A stretch of DNA of 64,000 bases from an uncultured Porphyromonadaceae bacterium (GTDB lineage Bacteria > Bacteroidota > Bacteroidia > Bacteroidales > Barnesiellaceae_A). How positions within the stretch are numbered: position 1 is the stretch's first letter; every line of letters starts with the position of its first letter. Of this stretch, positions 1 to 8,017 are shown one piece after another. The stretch spans positions 127,171-191,170 of the forward strand of contig UPZG01000003.1 in the NCBI GenBank assembly GCA_900538705.1, written 5' to 3'. The translations under genes and the position numbers were made by a program. A model generated the notes under the pieces. The model was not told the origin of the DNA. It ran no database searches and saw only the letters and a list, made by a program, of their open reading frames with translations.

Positions 1-35
1 ATATAATCTATTGTAATAATATATAAGATTTAATG

Positions 36-69
36 CCTCGCTTTGCTATACGTGGTGTGCAAAACGAGG
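36..69 (-). terminator. Putative terminator of the DUF3256 gene
   Basis: Inverted repeat with arms at 36-46 and 59-69 (CCTCG-c-TTTGC against GCAAA-a-CGAGG, one mismatch), directly after the stop of the minus-strand gene. The T-run on the minus strand is weak. Confidence 0.5.
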
Positions 70-90
70 AATATGCTTTGATGTGTAGCC

Positions 91-738
91 TTATTGTATA
101 GTGATGAGTTTCCACTTTTTGCTGTTCCATTGCAAGGTGCGGAACAGTTGCAGGTAGGAAGATATGTTGCGGTATGTGTCGGCATCGAGGGTCTGTTCAA
201 AAGTTGCATGTGCCACGATGTCGTTGGTCGCTTCGTTCATGGTGTACTCGATGGTAGGGATGAGTATTGTAGCCAATATCTCGTCGCGTTGTATATTGTC
301 GGTTGTAGGGATTATGAAATCGCCTGTATGTAGGGTTGGCAGATATCGGCGCGAGTCGAGCCTTTGCCAATTATGGTCGTATATCTCTATGCTACTGCTG
401 GCAGCCGGAGCGTAGATGGTACGTATGATGACGTATAATGAGCCCTTGGCCGTTTCTATGCGTTTTATTTGCAGTATGTTGCTTTCAGACAAGCGTACGG
501 CCATGTAGCTATCGCCCATGACAGTTATTTGGGCTTCACTTCCCAATAGTGTTGTTGCACGTGCCGGTTGTCCGGCACGGTACAGGTCGGTCATGTCCAT
601 GCGTCGGTTGGCTTCTATAGTGGGTACGATGTTTTGGGGTATATTCCCCCATATGTCACCCATGTCTGTGGCAGCCCATGCCGTGGTATGGGCTATTACG
701 GTAAGAGTTATTGTGAGGATGTGCTGGAGTATCTTCAT
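91..738 (-). CDS. DUF3256 family secreted protein
   Basis: Protein of about 215 residues beginning MKILQHIL with a typical Sec signal peptide ending near AWA. The body resembles the Bacteroidales-specific DUF3256 family: a DIWGNIP motif just after the signal, then alternating beta-strand-like segments with a DHNWQRLDSRRYLP stretch. No enzymatic motif is visible and the function of the family is unknown to me. The reading frame extends 17 codons further upstream, but a -7 promoter box at 777-784 lies in that extension and the signal peptide begins cleanly at 738, so the shorter start is chosen. It is the leftmost gene and appears monocistronic. Confidence 0.7.
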   Translation of the reverse strand: MKILQHILTITLTVIAHTTAWAATDMGDIWGNIPQNIVPTIEANRRMDMTDLYRAGQPARATTLLGSEAQITVMGDSYMAVRLSESNILQIKRIETAKGSLYVIIRTIYAPAASSSIEIYDHNWQRLDSRRYLPTLHTGDFIIPTTDNIQRDEILATILIPTIEYTMNEATNDIVAHATFEQTLDADTYRNISSYLQLFRTLQWNSKKWKLITIQ

Positions 739-776
739 TACAGAGTAATTTGTGTAGGGCAACAGCGCCTTAATGA

Positions 777-784
777 CAAAAGTA
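777..784 (-). promoter_or_regulatory. -7 promoter box (TACTTTTG) for the DUF3256 gene
   Basis: Matches the Bacteroidota TAnnTTTG element on the minus strand, about 40 bases before the chosen start. No clear -33 element was identified. Confidence 0.5.
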
Positions 785-823
785 GTCATTTTTATGACAG
801 GGCGATGTTACAAGATTATAAAA

Positions 824-1729
824 TCAGGCACGTGTACCTATATATAGGAATAACATACCGAGTAATACGAGTATGAGGTCGGCCGATTTATCCTTTATAT
901 TTTTCTCTTTAAATATGAGTGCTCCTGCTATAAAGCTTACCACAACACTGCTACGACGTATCATAGATACGATGGAAATCATAGAGTCGGGGTAACTGAG
1001 AGCATAAAAGTAGACAAAGTCGGCGCAAACGAGAAACAGCGAGATAAAGAAGATGCTATTTCTCCACTTAAAGGGTGTGGAGGTCTTGCGTCGTGGATAC
1101 CACATGATGAGACTTATGATGGCCATCAGCCCAAACTGATAGTAGGAGTACCATACAAGTACGGTCATGCGGTCGAATCCGTGCGACATGAGGTACTTGT
1201 CATATAGAGCACTCATTGCGCCGGTAACCGTGGCCAGCACGATGAAAAGTATCCATAAGTTGTGCTTGAAGTTGATGCCCTCTTTTTTGCCCGATAGTGA
1301 CAGCATGATGAAGGAGACCACTGCAAGTATAACACCTATCCATTGGTAGAGGTTGAGGCGCTCGCCAAAGATGACAAGGGCACCTATCAGTGTCAGTATC
1401 GGTTGCGAGGCTTTGATAGGCCCTGATATGGTGATAGGCAGGTGTTTAGTGGCAAAGTAGGCAAAGAGCCACGAAGCGAGTACGATACACGACTTGCCAA
1501 AAATATAGAGATGTGTGCGGGCATCGACGTGAGGAACGTAAAAGATGCTGTCGCGCATAAGTTCGGGTGCCGCGTATGAAAGAATGATGAATGGTAAAAA
1601 GAGCAGCGAGCAGAATAGAGTGTTTAGTAATAATACCGGTATGACGGCGTTGTCGTTTAAGGCTGCTTTCTTGAAAACCTCATATCCGCCCAACAAAAGG
1701 GCTGATAGGAATGCTAACGATAACCACAT
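824..1729 (-). CDS. EamA/DMT-family transporter
   Basis: Inner-membrane protein of about 301 residues with roughly ten hydrophobic segments in two similar halves, as in the drug/metabolite transporter (EamA) superfamily. Visible features are the N-terminal helix MWLSLAFLSALLLGGYEV, the glycine-rich SGPIKASQPILTLIGALVIFGE segment closing the first half, and the equivalent IRRSSVVVSFIAGALIFKEK in the second half. This conserved E/G pattern at the end of each half is typical. The substrate cannot be predicted. The longest frame would start at 1762, but a -7 promoter element at 1760-1767 overlaps that codon, so the Met at 1729 is preferred. It lies downstream of truA with about 140 bases between, so it is probably a separate transcript. 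Confidence 0.8.
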   Translation of the reverse strand: MWLSLAFLSALLLGGYEVFKKAALNDNAVIPVLLLNTLFCSLLFLPFIILSYAAPELMRDSIFYVPHVDARTHLYIFGKSCIVLASWLFAYFATKHLPITISGPIKASQPILTLIGALVIFGERLNLYQWIGVILAVVSFIMLSLSGKKEGINFKHNLWILFIVLATVTGAMSALYDKYLMSHGFDRMTVLVWYSYYQFGLMAIISLIMWYPRRKTSTPFKWRNSIFFISLFLVCADFVYFYALSYPDSMISIVSMIRRSSVVVSFIAGALIFKEKNIKDKSADLILVLLGMLFLYIGTRA

Positions 1730-1759
1730 GATGAAATCTGTCTCTTTATTTTTCGGGTG

Positions 1760-1767
1760 CAAAGATA
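1760..1767 (-). promoter_or_regulatory. -7 promoter box (TATCTTTG) for the EamA gene
   Basis: Perfect TAnnTTTG element on the minus strand, 30 bases upstream of the Met at 1729. It overlaps the first codon of the longer frame and so argues against that start. Confidence 0.6.
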
Positions 1768-1868
1768 ATCTTAAAAATGCTTGCGCGGCAGTATATAAAG
1801 AGAAAAAGACGACCTATAAGTTTGTTGCCGCCTTTTCAACTATTCTATTCTATCTGTTTCGACTGTAT

Positions 1869-2615
1869 TTACAAGAAAAGGTGAGCGGGATATGTTATGT
1901 TGTGTAGAAAAAGAGCATTACCAGGCATGGATGTACCGGCGCAGCAGCGGTCGCGAGCCTCTATAATGTGGCAAAACTCCTCAACCGATATTTTGTGGCG
2001 GCCTACCTCTACCAGCGTGCCTACTATAGCGCGTACCATATTACGTAAGAAACGGTCGGCCGTGATGGTGAAGGTGTAGCCTTCGCCTTCATGTTCCCAG
2101 CGAGCTTCAGTAATGGTGCAGTTATTGGTCTTTACGTCGGTGTGTAGTTTGCTGAAAGAGGTGAAATCGCAATATCCGCTCAGACGCGCGGCTGCGATAT
2201 TCATGCGCTCGTAGTCGAGTGTACCTCTGTATTGCCAGGCGTATCGTCCGGTGAAAGGTGATTTGTGGTCGGTTGCGTAGTATTTATAGGTGCGCGAAAG
2301 AGCATCAAAGCGAGCGTGAGCTTCGGGAATAACAGGTACACAGCGATATATGGCAATATCGCGGGGTAAGATGCTGTTTAGTCGGTTGCACAAGGTCGTG
2401 GTATCGGACAGCGAGTTTTCGGTGTCGAAGTGTGCCACCATAAGGCGGGCGTTTACACCGGCATCGGTGCGCCCTGCACCTGTTATAGGTGTAGGGCAGC
2501 GGAGTATCATACTTAAAGCCGTTTCTATACATTTTTGCACGGTAGTGCCATTGGGTTGCACCTGCCAGCCGTGGTAACCGGCTCCGTCATAGGCGAGATA
2601 TAGAAAGTATCGCAT
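1869..2615 (-). CDS. truA: tRNA pseudouridine(38-40) synthase TruA
   Basis: 248 residues, the usual length for TruA. It isomerises uridine to pseudouridine at positions 38-40 of the tRNA anticodon stem-loop in the cytosol. The N-terminus MRYFLYLAYDGAGYHGWQVQPN is the family hallmark, and the catalytic aspartate sits in GAGRTDAGVNA. The second half has the conserved FTSF-K and DRFLRNMVRAIVG segments. It starts 32 bases after the stop of speA on the same strand and may be cotranscribed with it. Nothing unusual is seen. Confidence 0.95.
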   Translation of the reverse strand: MRYFLYLAYDGAGYHGWQVQPNGTTVQKCIETALSMILRCPTPITGAGRTDAGVNARLMVAHFDTENSLSDTTTLCNRLNSILPRDIAIYRCVPVIPEAHARFDALSRTYKYYATDHKSPFTGRYAWQYRGTLDYERMNIAAARLSGYCDFTSFSKLHTDVKTNNCTITEARWEHEGEGYTFTITADRFLRNMVRAIVGTLVEVGRHKISVEEFCHIIEARDRCCAGTSMPGNALFLHNITYPAHLFL

Positions 2616-2647
2616 AAATAGGTATAGATAGGCTATGATGACGAGTG

Positions 2648-4546
2648 TCAGTCGGTGTCTAAGTAGGTATAGCCGTATAGGCCCGAACGATAGTTTGAGA
2701 GGAACTCTCTACCCTCCTCGGGGGTGATAATGCCGGCCTTCATAGAGGATGTTACCCAGGTCTCTACGCTGCGCACCAATTTCTTGGGCGAGAATTGTAC
2801 GTAGTCCAATACTTCGGCTACCGTTTCGCCATCGATGATTTGGTCTATCTCATAGTGGTCTTTATAAACACTTATGTGCACGGCATTGGTATCGCCAAAC
2901 AGATTGTGCAGGTCGCCCAGTATCTCCTGATATGCACCTACCAGAAATACACCTATGTAGTAAGGCTCTTTACCTATTGTATGGACGGGCATGGCACCGG
3001 GCGTCATGCTGTTGTTGGTGATAAAGTTGGTTATCTTTCCGTCAGAGTCGCAGGTGATGTCTTGCAATGTGGCAAGGCGATCAGGACGTTCGTCAAGGCG
3101 GCTGATGGGCATGATGGGGAATATTTGGTCTATAGCCCAAGAGTCGGGTAACGACTGGAACAGAGAGAAGTTGCAGAAGTATTTATCGGGCAACAACCGT
3201 TGTATGGCACGCAGTTCTTCGGGGGCATGTTTCATGCCGAGAGCTATCTGGTTTACCTCTCTGGCGATAGACCAGAAGAGTTTCTCTATCTGTGCGCGGG
3301 TGGCAAGGTCGAGCATCCCGAGACTGAAAAGGTCGAGAGCCTCTTCCCTGATTTGCAACGCATCGTGCCAGCTTTCGAGCATGCGGGGCATGTTCATATT
3401 ATCCCATATGTTGTATAACTCTTTGGCCAGCTCATGGGCATTCTCGTCGAGTTCCTCATGGTCGTCCCAAATAGGTAGCGAGGTTGTCTCGAGAACTTCA
3501 AAGATGAGTACCGAGTGATGCGCCGTAAGCGAGCGACCACTCTCGGTGATAATATTGGGTTGGGGCAATTTGTTTTTGGTACAAGCATCTACAAGTGTCG
3601 AAACAGAGTCGTTGACATATTCTTGTATGGAGTAGTTCATGCTGCTTTCGCTCGATGAGGAGCGCGAGCCGTCGTAGTCGACACCCAATCCGCCACCAAT
3701 ATCGACAAAATCGACATTGAAGCCCATGTGTTGTAGTTGTACGTAAAATTGAGCCGCCTCGCGCAACGCATTTTTGATGCGGCGTATTTTTGTGATTTGG
3801 CTGCCTATATGGAAGTGAATAAGTCGCAGGCAATCGGTCAATTTGTGCGTCTGCATAAACTCAAGAGCCTCAAGCAGCTCGCTCGAATTGAGACCGAACT
3901 TGCTGCCGTCGCCGCCCGACTCTTCCCACTTGCCACTGCCCGAGCTGGCAAGTTTGATGCGTATTCCTATATTGGGGCGCATGTTATAGCGCTTGGCTAT
4001 CTCGGCAATGAGGCGCAGCTCGTTGAGCTTTTCTACCACGAGGAATATGCGGCGTCCCATTTTTTGTGCCAGCAAGGCCAGCTCTATATAAGTTTCGTCT
4101 TTATAACCATTGCAGATGATGAGTGAGTTTTTGTCGGTATTGATGGCGAGTACGGCATGAAGCTCGGGCTTTGAACCGGCTTCAAGTCCGATGTTGAATT
4201 TCTTGCCATGTCCCACAATCTCCTCTACCACCGGTTTCATTTGGTTTACCTTGATAGGGTAGATGATAAAATTTTGCGCGGTATAGCCGTACTCCTCGGC
4301 GGCTTGAGCGAAGCAACGCGAAATCTTCTCGATGCGATTGTCGAGAATATCCGGAAAACGTATGAGAATAGGAGCTGTCATGTCACGTAGTTGCAGCTCA
4401 TCCATCAGTTCGCGTAGGTCTACCGAAGCCCTGTCTTCGCGCGGTGTTACTTGCACATGCCCTTTCTCATTGATAGAGAAGTACTTCAATCCCCATCCGT
4501 TGATGTTATACAACTCGGCGGAATCTTCAATGCGCCATTTTCTCAT
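2648..4546 (-). CDS. speA: Biosynthetic arginine decarboxylase
   Basis: 632 residues, standard for the PLP-dependent biosynthetic arginine decarboxylase, which converts arginine to agmatine in polyamine synthesis. Visible motifs are YPIKVNQ (PLP-lysine region, near residue 100), the LEAGSKPELHAVL segment, HFHIGSQ, the glycine-rich VDIGGGLGVDYDGS phosphate-binding loop, and TESGRSLTAHHSVLIFEV. It begins MRKWRIEDSAELYNINGWG, a typical start for this family, and a -7 box lies 77 bases upstream. No agmatine-processing genes are nearby, so the rest of the pathway must be elsewhere. Confidence 0.95.
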   Translation of the reverse strand: MRKWRIEDSAELYNINGWGLKYFSINEKGHVQVTPREDRASVDLRELMDELQLRDMTAPILIRFPDILDNRIEKISRCFAQAAEEYGYTAQNFIIYPIKVNQMKPVVEEIVGHGKKFNIGLEAGSKPELHAVLAINTDKNSLIICNGYKDETYIELALLAQKMGRRIFLVVEKLNELRLIAEIAKRYNMRPNIGIRIKLASSGSGKWEESGGDGSKFGLNSSELLEALEFMQTHKLTDCLRLIHFHIGSQITKIRRIKNALREAAQFYVQLQHMGFNVDFVDIGGGLGVDYDGSRSSSSESSMNYSIQEYVNDSVSTLVDACTKNKLPQPNIITESGRSLTAHHSVLIFEVLETTSLPIWDDHEELDENAHELAKELYNIWDNMNMPRMLESWHDALQIREEALDLFSLGMLDLATRAQIEKLFWSIAREVNQIALGMKHAPEELRAIQRLLPDKYFCNFSLFQSLPDSWAIDQIFPIMPISRLDERPDRLATLQDITCDSDGKITNFITNNSMTPGAMPVHTIGKEPYYIGVFLVGAYQEILGDLHNLFGDTNAVHISVYKDHYEIDQIIDGETVAEVLDYVQFSPKKLVRSVETWVTSSMKAGIITPEEGREFLSNYRSGLYGYTYLDTD

Positions 4547-4622
4547 CTCATTAATGTGTAATGTGGTTTTGTATAATTATAAAAAATCACGTTGTTGTAA
4601 GTTGTTGCTTACAGCTTTTTTG

Positions 4623-4630
4623 CAAAAATA
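4623..4630 (-). promoter_or_regulatory. -7 promoter box (TATTTTTG) for speA
   Basis: TAnnTTTG element on the minus strand upstream of speA. No convincing -33 TTTG was found at the expected spacing. Confidence 0.4.
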
Positions 4631-4748
4631 CGCATTATTATCGGATAAATGCCCATTGCGTGCTATATTTATGACAAGTAGTCTACATCATCCCGAGTAG
4701 ACGGGGATGTGGGCTGCCTTATGTTATACTTTATATATTAATGAAAAT

Positions 4749-4826
4749 TTAAGATACCAAAGCTATGTCGGAGCAGAGCGAGTGCTGCAAGTTGTTGCTT
4801 ATTGTGTAATGGCTTTGTCGCGTTTT
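4749..4826 (-). pseudogene. Remnant of the C-terminus of a fourth paralogous beta-barrel gene
   Basis: On the minus strand this stretch encodes an ISNNLQHSLCSDIALVS-stop tail. The intact gene at 6760-7377 ends ISNNLRHSLSAGIALVF. DNA similarity to 6765-6834 is high by eye (about nine mismatches over roughly 67 bases) and stops abruptly, with no homologous coding sequence to the right. The obligatory C-terminal Phe is replaced by Ser. This is therefore the decayed 3' end of a former paralog, and it also forms a direct repeat flanking the LRR gene. Confidence 0.7.
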
Positions 4827-5157
4827 GTAAGAATATAAAATTTAATACTATTATACAGATTGATCTTTGCCGCTGAGATTGTAATAGTAATAATTCAGTT
4901 CTTGCTATTTACATCCATCATAAGTTTGGCAATTGTTTGTTTATTATTTATAATCAGAAGTTTAATAATAACCCTTATATCCATCTGTATTTATACTATC
5001 TTATAAGTTATGAAATAAATTGTTCCATCTTTTTATTACAATAGTAAATTGATTAGTAAAATTCTTGATTCATTTGTGTTGAGATATTAGAAATTAAGTA
5101 GCATATTGTACAATATAAATTTATAATAACCCTTAGTAATAACCAATTTAAAACATT
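4827..5157. other. AT-rich non-coding stretch upstream of the LRR gene
   Basis: Very A/T-rich with no credible reading frame. I see no clean TAnnTTTG element for the LRR gene. The base composition differs clearly from the flanking housekeeping genes, as is common around acquired genes. Confidence 0.5.
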
Positions 5158-6501
5158 ATGCGTATGAAAAACATTTTACACCTTAGAGAGTTGGCAGTAA
5201 TTTTATTGCTTTGTAGTTCATTTTATGTAAAAGCTGATTATACGACCGATCAGCCCTTTGTTGAATTAACCAGAGTAGAATCTCCCGAAACCGAGAATTG
5301 GTATTATTGGATAGAGCCTGCTGAAGGTGCATCGGGAAACGTATGGATTGACTGGAACAACAATAATCAATACGATGAAGGAGAGGAGAATATTACCGAA
5401 GGCATGCATCTGATCGATGCGTTGACCATTAGAGTATATGGAGAATTGGTAATATGCTCCTTTAATGAAAACTTCCTTACAAGTATCGATGTAAGTAACT
5501 GTCCTACAATCAAAAATTTCTATTGTTCCAATAATCAAATTGAAACACTCGATGTAAGTATGCTGACCGACTTGGTTGAGTTCTGTTGTAATGGAAATAA
5601 ATTGAAATCGATTGATGTGTCGAAAAATTCAAAACTCGAAGTATTCAATTGCTCTTCAAACGATATTACGACTATCGATGTGTCGAATAACCTGGCATTG
5701 AAGGAATTGGATTTCTTTGAAACAGGTATTTCAACTGTTGACATTTCGTCAAATGTCAATTTGGAGAGTGTTGCGTGCTATGATACTGATCTTACGGTCA
5801 TTGATGTGTCTAACAATCCTAAACTGAAAATGCTCTCCATCCCTTATACTAAAATAAGCAGTATCGATGTAAGTCAAAATCTCGAACTGGAAGGACTTGA
5901 AATTAGCAATACCCTTATTACTGAAGTTGACCTATCAAAAAATACTGCACTTACACAATTGATATGCAATAACTTGGGATTTAAGAGTATCGAAATTAGC
6001 AACAATACCAACCTTCGTCGGCTTCTTTGTTCGGGAAATGAATTGACGTCGCTCGATTTAAGTAATCACCTATATTTGGAGGAGCTCAACCTTGTTTCAA
6101 ATAAGCTAACATCACTTATCCTGTCGCCTGGTCAAACAGAATTGTATGATGTATACCTTTATGAGAACAACATCTCCGAAACAGCCATGGAGAGTATTGT
6201 TGATAACTTGTGCGATTGGTCGTCGGCATATTATGGTGGTTATTTGACCATAATTGATACTGAGAGCATTTATGAAAAAAATGTGTGCAACAAACTGCAA
6301 GTGAAGAAAGCTACAGAGAAAAACTGGTATGTATATGACTATAAAGGTGGAAGTAACTTCGGATTTAATGAATATGAAGGCTCAGAACCTTCGGGATTGA
6401 ATATGCTCGATGATGACCCGACAAAAGTATTTGTAAGCGATGGTGCTCTTCATCTTGAGGTATCTCCGAGAGTATTCGGCTCTACTATGTATATAATTTA
6501 G
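5158..6501 (+). CDS. Secreted leucine-rich-repeat protein, truncated before its T9SS tail
   Basis: 447 residues as read. The N-terminus (MRMKNILHLRELAVILLLCS) is a Sec signal peptide. Residues about 60-80 hold an Asp/Asn-rich WIDWNNNNQYDEGEE segment. Residues about 100-330 form around ten repeats of roughly 21 residues with the pattern IDVSxNxxLxxLxCxxNxI, a solenoid common in Bacteroidota surface proteins. The end (FVSDGALHLEVSPRVFGSTM) is the start of a T9SS type A sorting domain, but the frame hits TAG at 6499-6501. The missing half of the domain is encoded just downstream in two shifted pieces. Base composition is more A/T-rich than its neighbours. It probably acts in adhesion or protein binding at the surface if the tail is intact; as sequenced it would lose T9SS targeting. 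Confidence 0.8.
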   Translation: MRMKNILHLRELAVILLLCSSFYVKADYTTDQPFVELTRVESPETENWYYWIEPAEGASGNVWIDWNNNNQYDEGEENITEGMHLIDALTIRVYGELVICSFNENFLTSIDVSNCPTIKNFYCSNNQIETLDVSMLTDLVEFCCNGNKLKSIDVSKNSKLEVFNCSSNDITTIDVSNNLALKELDFFETGISTVDISSNVNLESVACYDTDLTVIDVSNNPKLKMLSIPYTKISSIDVSQNLELEGLEISNTLITEVDLSKNTALTQLICNNLGFKSIEISNNTNLRRLLCSGNELTSLDLSNHLYLEELNLVSNKLTSLILSPGQTELYDVYLYENNISETAMESIVDNLCDWSSAYYGGYLTIIDTESIYEKNVCNKLQVKKATEKNWYVYDYKGGSNFGFNEYEGSEPSGLNMLDDDPTKVFVSDGALHLEVSPRVFGSTMYII

Positions 6502-6624
6502 CCGGCGTAAATGTTTTTTTCTCAGAGACTGCAAGATACCCAGATAACAATAGATACCAACAAATTGCCCAAAGGACAATATATCGTTGTCATTGCCGGA
6601 AAATCGTATAAAGTGATTTTATAA
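6502..6624 (+). pseudogene. Frame-slipped C-terminal T9SS sorting domain of the LRR protein
   Basis: Reading from 6492 in the next frame gives YNLAGVNVF. After the run of seven T at 6514-6520 the original frame resumes as SQRLQDTQITIDTNKLPKG, followed by QYIVVIAGKSYKVIL and a stop at 6622-6624. Together these complete a normal type A sorting domain. Removing one TA unit near 6490-6495 and one T from 6514-6520 would restore a single open frame. So there are two slips totalling +3 bases, with a stop trapped between them. Confidence 0.75.
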
Positions 6625-6660
6625 CTTTCTTTTATAGCGTTAGGGCTATAAATTAATCTT

Positions 6661-6708
6661 AACGAGAAGCGAACCTTTAAAGCGGAGGTGGTTCGCTTCT
6701 CGTTTTTA
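6661..6708 (+). terminator. Rho-independent terminator, bidirectional
   Basis: Perfect 15-bp stem (6661-6675 with 6690-6704), 14-base loop, then a T-run. It closes the LRR transcript. Confidence 0.9.
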
Positions 6709-6759
6709 TTTGCAATGTTTAATGCTAGCTGTTGAAAGCCGCTGTGTTATGGCAAGTAA

Positions 6760-7377
6760 TCAGAATACCAAAGCTATGCCGGCACTGAGCGAGTGCCGCA
6801 AGTTGTTGCTTATTTCGTAATGGCTTTGTTGTGTCGTTTCGTTATTCACGAGGATATTGGTGCCTCCAAACTGTTGCAGGTTATAGCATATCTGGAAGTT
6901 GAGCCCGAAGTGTTTCCTGAACATGATGCGGTATCCTACACCCAGGTTCCACAGCCATCCGTAGTTGAGCCCCTCATAGCGGGTTCTTTCTTGCCCCATG
7001 CTCCATGTGACGGTTTTGCCGGGGCCTATGGGTGGAGCATAACCGAGGTCGGTGAAGGCGTAAAAGCTCGGTACTTTTTTCAGTGGCGAGTAACGGAAGG
7101 TGGCATATATGGGCAATGAGCCGTGCGAGCCTGTCTCGCAGAGGGTGAAGCCTACGCCTGCTCCTGCCGACATTTGGGGTGTAATGTCATACATGAAGTT
7201 GAGCAGTATGGTATTGCTGTACATTTTGTACTGGTCGCGATGTACGCATTCGCTCAGCATTTGTTCGTTGAGTCCCAGTCCGTAACGGTAGCCAAGTTCG
7301 GCATGGAATTGGGCTTGCAAGGGCAGGGCTGTCCATAAGAAGAGCGTGGCGAGAAAGGTAGTAAGTTTTGTTTTCAT
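6760..7377 (-). CDS. Outer-membrane beta-barrel protein, paralog 1 of 3
   Basis: 205 residues with a Sec signal peptide (MKTKLTTFLATLFLWTALPLQAQ) followed by FHAELGYRYGLGLNEQ. It has alternating amphipathic strands and ends in ALVF, a C-terminal Phe typical of outer-membrane barrels. About eight strands would fit the length, as in small OmpW/OmpX-like barrels, but I cannot name a family. The shared segments YRY-GL-EQ, RYSP-K, FTDLGYAP, NLGVGYR and RKHFGLNFQ recur in the next two genes, so these are tandem duplicates. It is last in the three-gene minus-strand operon. Its 3' end is repeated at 4754-4823. Confidence 0.8.
   Translation of the reverse strand: MKTKLTTFLATLFLWTALPLQAQFHAELGYRYGLGLNEQMLSECVHRDQYKMYSNTILLNFMYDITPQMSAGAGVGFTLCETGSHGSLPIYATFRYSPLKKVPSFYAFTDLGYAPPIGPGKTVTWSMGQERTRYEGLNYGWLWNLGVGYRIMFRKHFGLNFQICYNLQQFGGTNILVNNETTQQSHYEISNNLRHSLSAGIALVF
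6765..6834. repeat. Direct repeat of 4754-4823
   Basis: About 70 bases forming the 3' end of the first beta-barrel gene. It is repeated with roughly 85 % identity by eye at 4754-4823, in the same orientation. The two copies flank the LRR gene and its AT-rich upstream region. Confidence 0.7.
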
Positions 7378-7416
7378 ATTGATAGGTTTATGTGTTTCTT
7401 TGAATTTTTGGGGACG

Positions 7417-7995
7417 TCAGAATACAAAACTGATGCTTGCACCCAACGAGTGGCGTAGGAATGCTACACTGCCCGAGTGTCCCTCTTGTGGTATCATGTA
7501 CGTTTGTGTCTCACGGTAAACGAATTGGTTCAGAACGTAACCGAGTTGCAGGCTCAATCCGAAGTGTCGGCGAAGCATTACTCGGTAGCCCACGCCGGTA
7601 TTGAATACCCAACCGCGCGGGATGCTTGCCGACCCGAACGATGGGGCATAACCTACATCGCCAAACAGAAAAAAGTTGCGGTGCGTGACAATGGGACGGT
7701 AGCGGATGATGCCGAGGAAAGCAAAATTTTCATGGACGGGATAGCGTTGCAGATTTACAGCTCCTGCCACACCGGCGGTGATGGCAGGAGTGAAGTCGTA
7801 CAATGCAGCCAGGCGGAATGTGAATCCCATCATGCCGTGTCGTGTAGCACTGTCGTGGAATGTTGCGCCACACTCCTGCTCGTCGAGCCCAACGCTGTAA
7901 CGCAAGTCTATCTCGGCATGGAATTTATCCAGAGGGGTAGGCTTCTCGTCGGGAACAAAAAAGCCCATGATAAGTGATAGCAGTAGTGCGAGCAT
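7417..7995 (-). CDS. Outer-membrane beta-barrel protein, paralog 2 of 3
   Basis: 192 residues. The N-terminus MLALLLSLIMGFFVPDEKP is hydrophobic but less standard as a signal peptide than in the two neighbours: it lacks an early Lys/Arg, and the predicted cleavage region contains Pro/Asp. The mature part carries the family segments IDLRYSVGLDEQE, RYRPI, FGDVGYAPSFGS, NTGVGYRVMLRRHFGLSLQ, and the end ASISFVF with terminal Phe. It is more diverged than the outer copies. It sits 39 bases upstream of paralog 1 and 22 bases after paralog 3. Export may be impaired, or the true start may differ. Confidence 0.75.
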   Translation of the reverse strand: MLALLLSLIMGFFVPDEKPTPLDKFHAEIDLRYSVGLDEQECGATFHDSATRHGMMGFTFRLAALYDFTPAITAGVAGAVNLQRYPVHENFAFLGIIRYRPIVTHRNFFLFGDVGYAPSFGSASIPRGWVFNTGVGYRVMLRRHFGLSLQLGYVLNQFVYRETQTYMIPQEGHSGSVAFLRHSLGASISFVF

Positions 7996-8017
7996 AAGCT
8001 GATGTATGTAATGGAAA

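Noticed and set aside
5158..6501. Leucine-rich-repeat gene as a mobile element cargo
   Set aside because: No transposase, integrase or terminal inverted repeats are present; the flanking direct repeats come from a neighbouring gene, so recombination is a simpler explanation.
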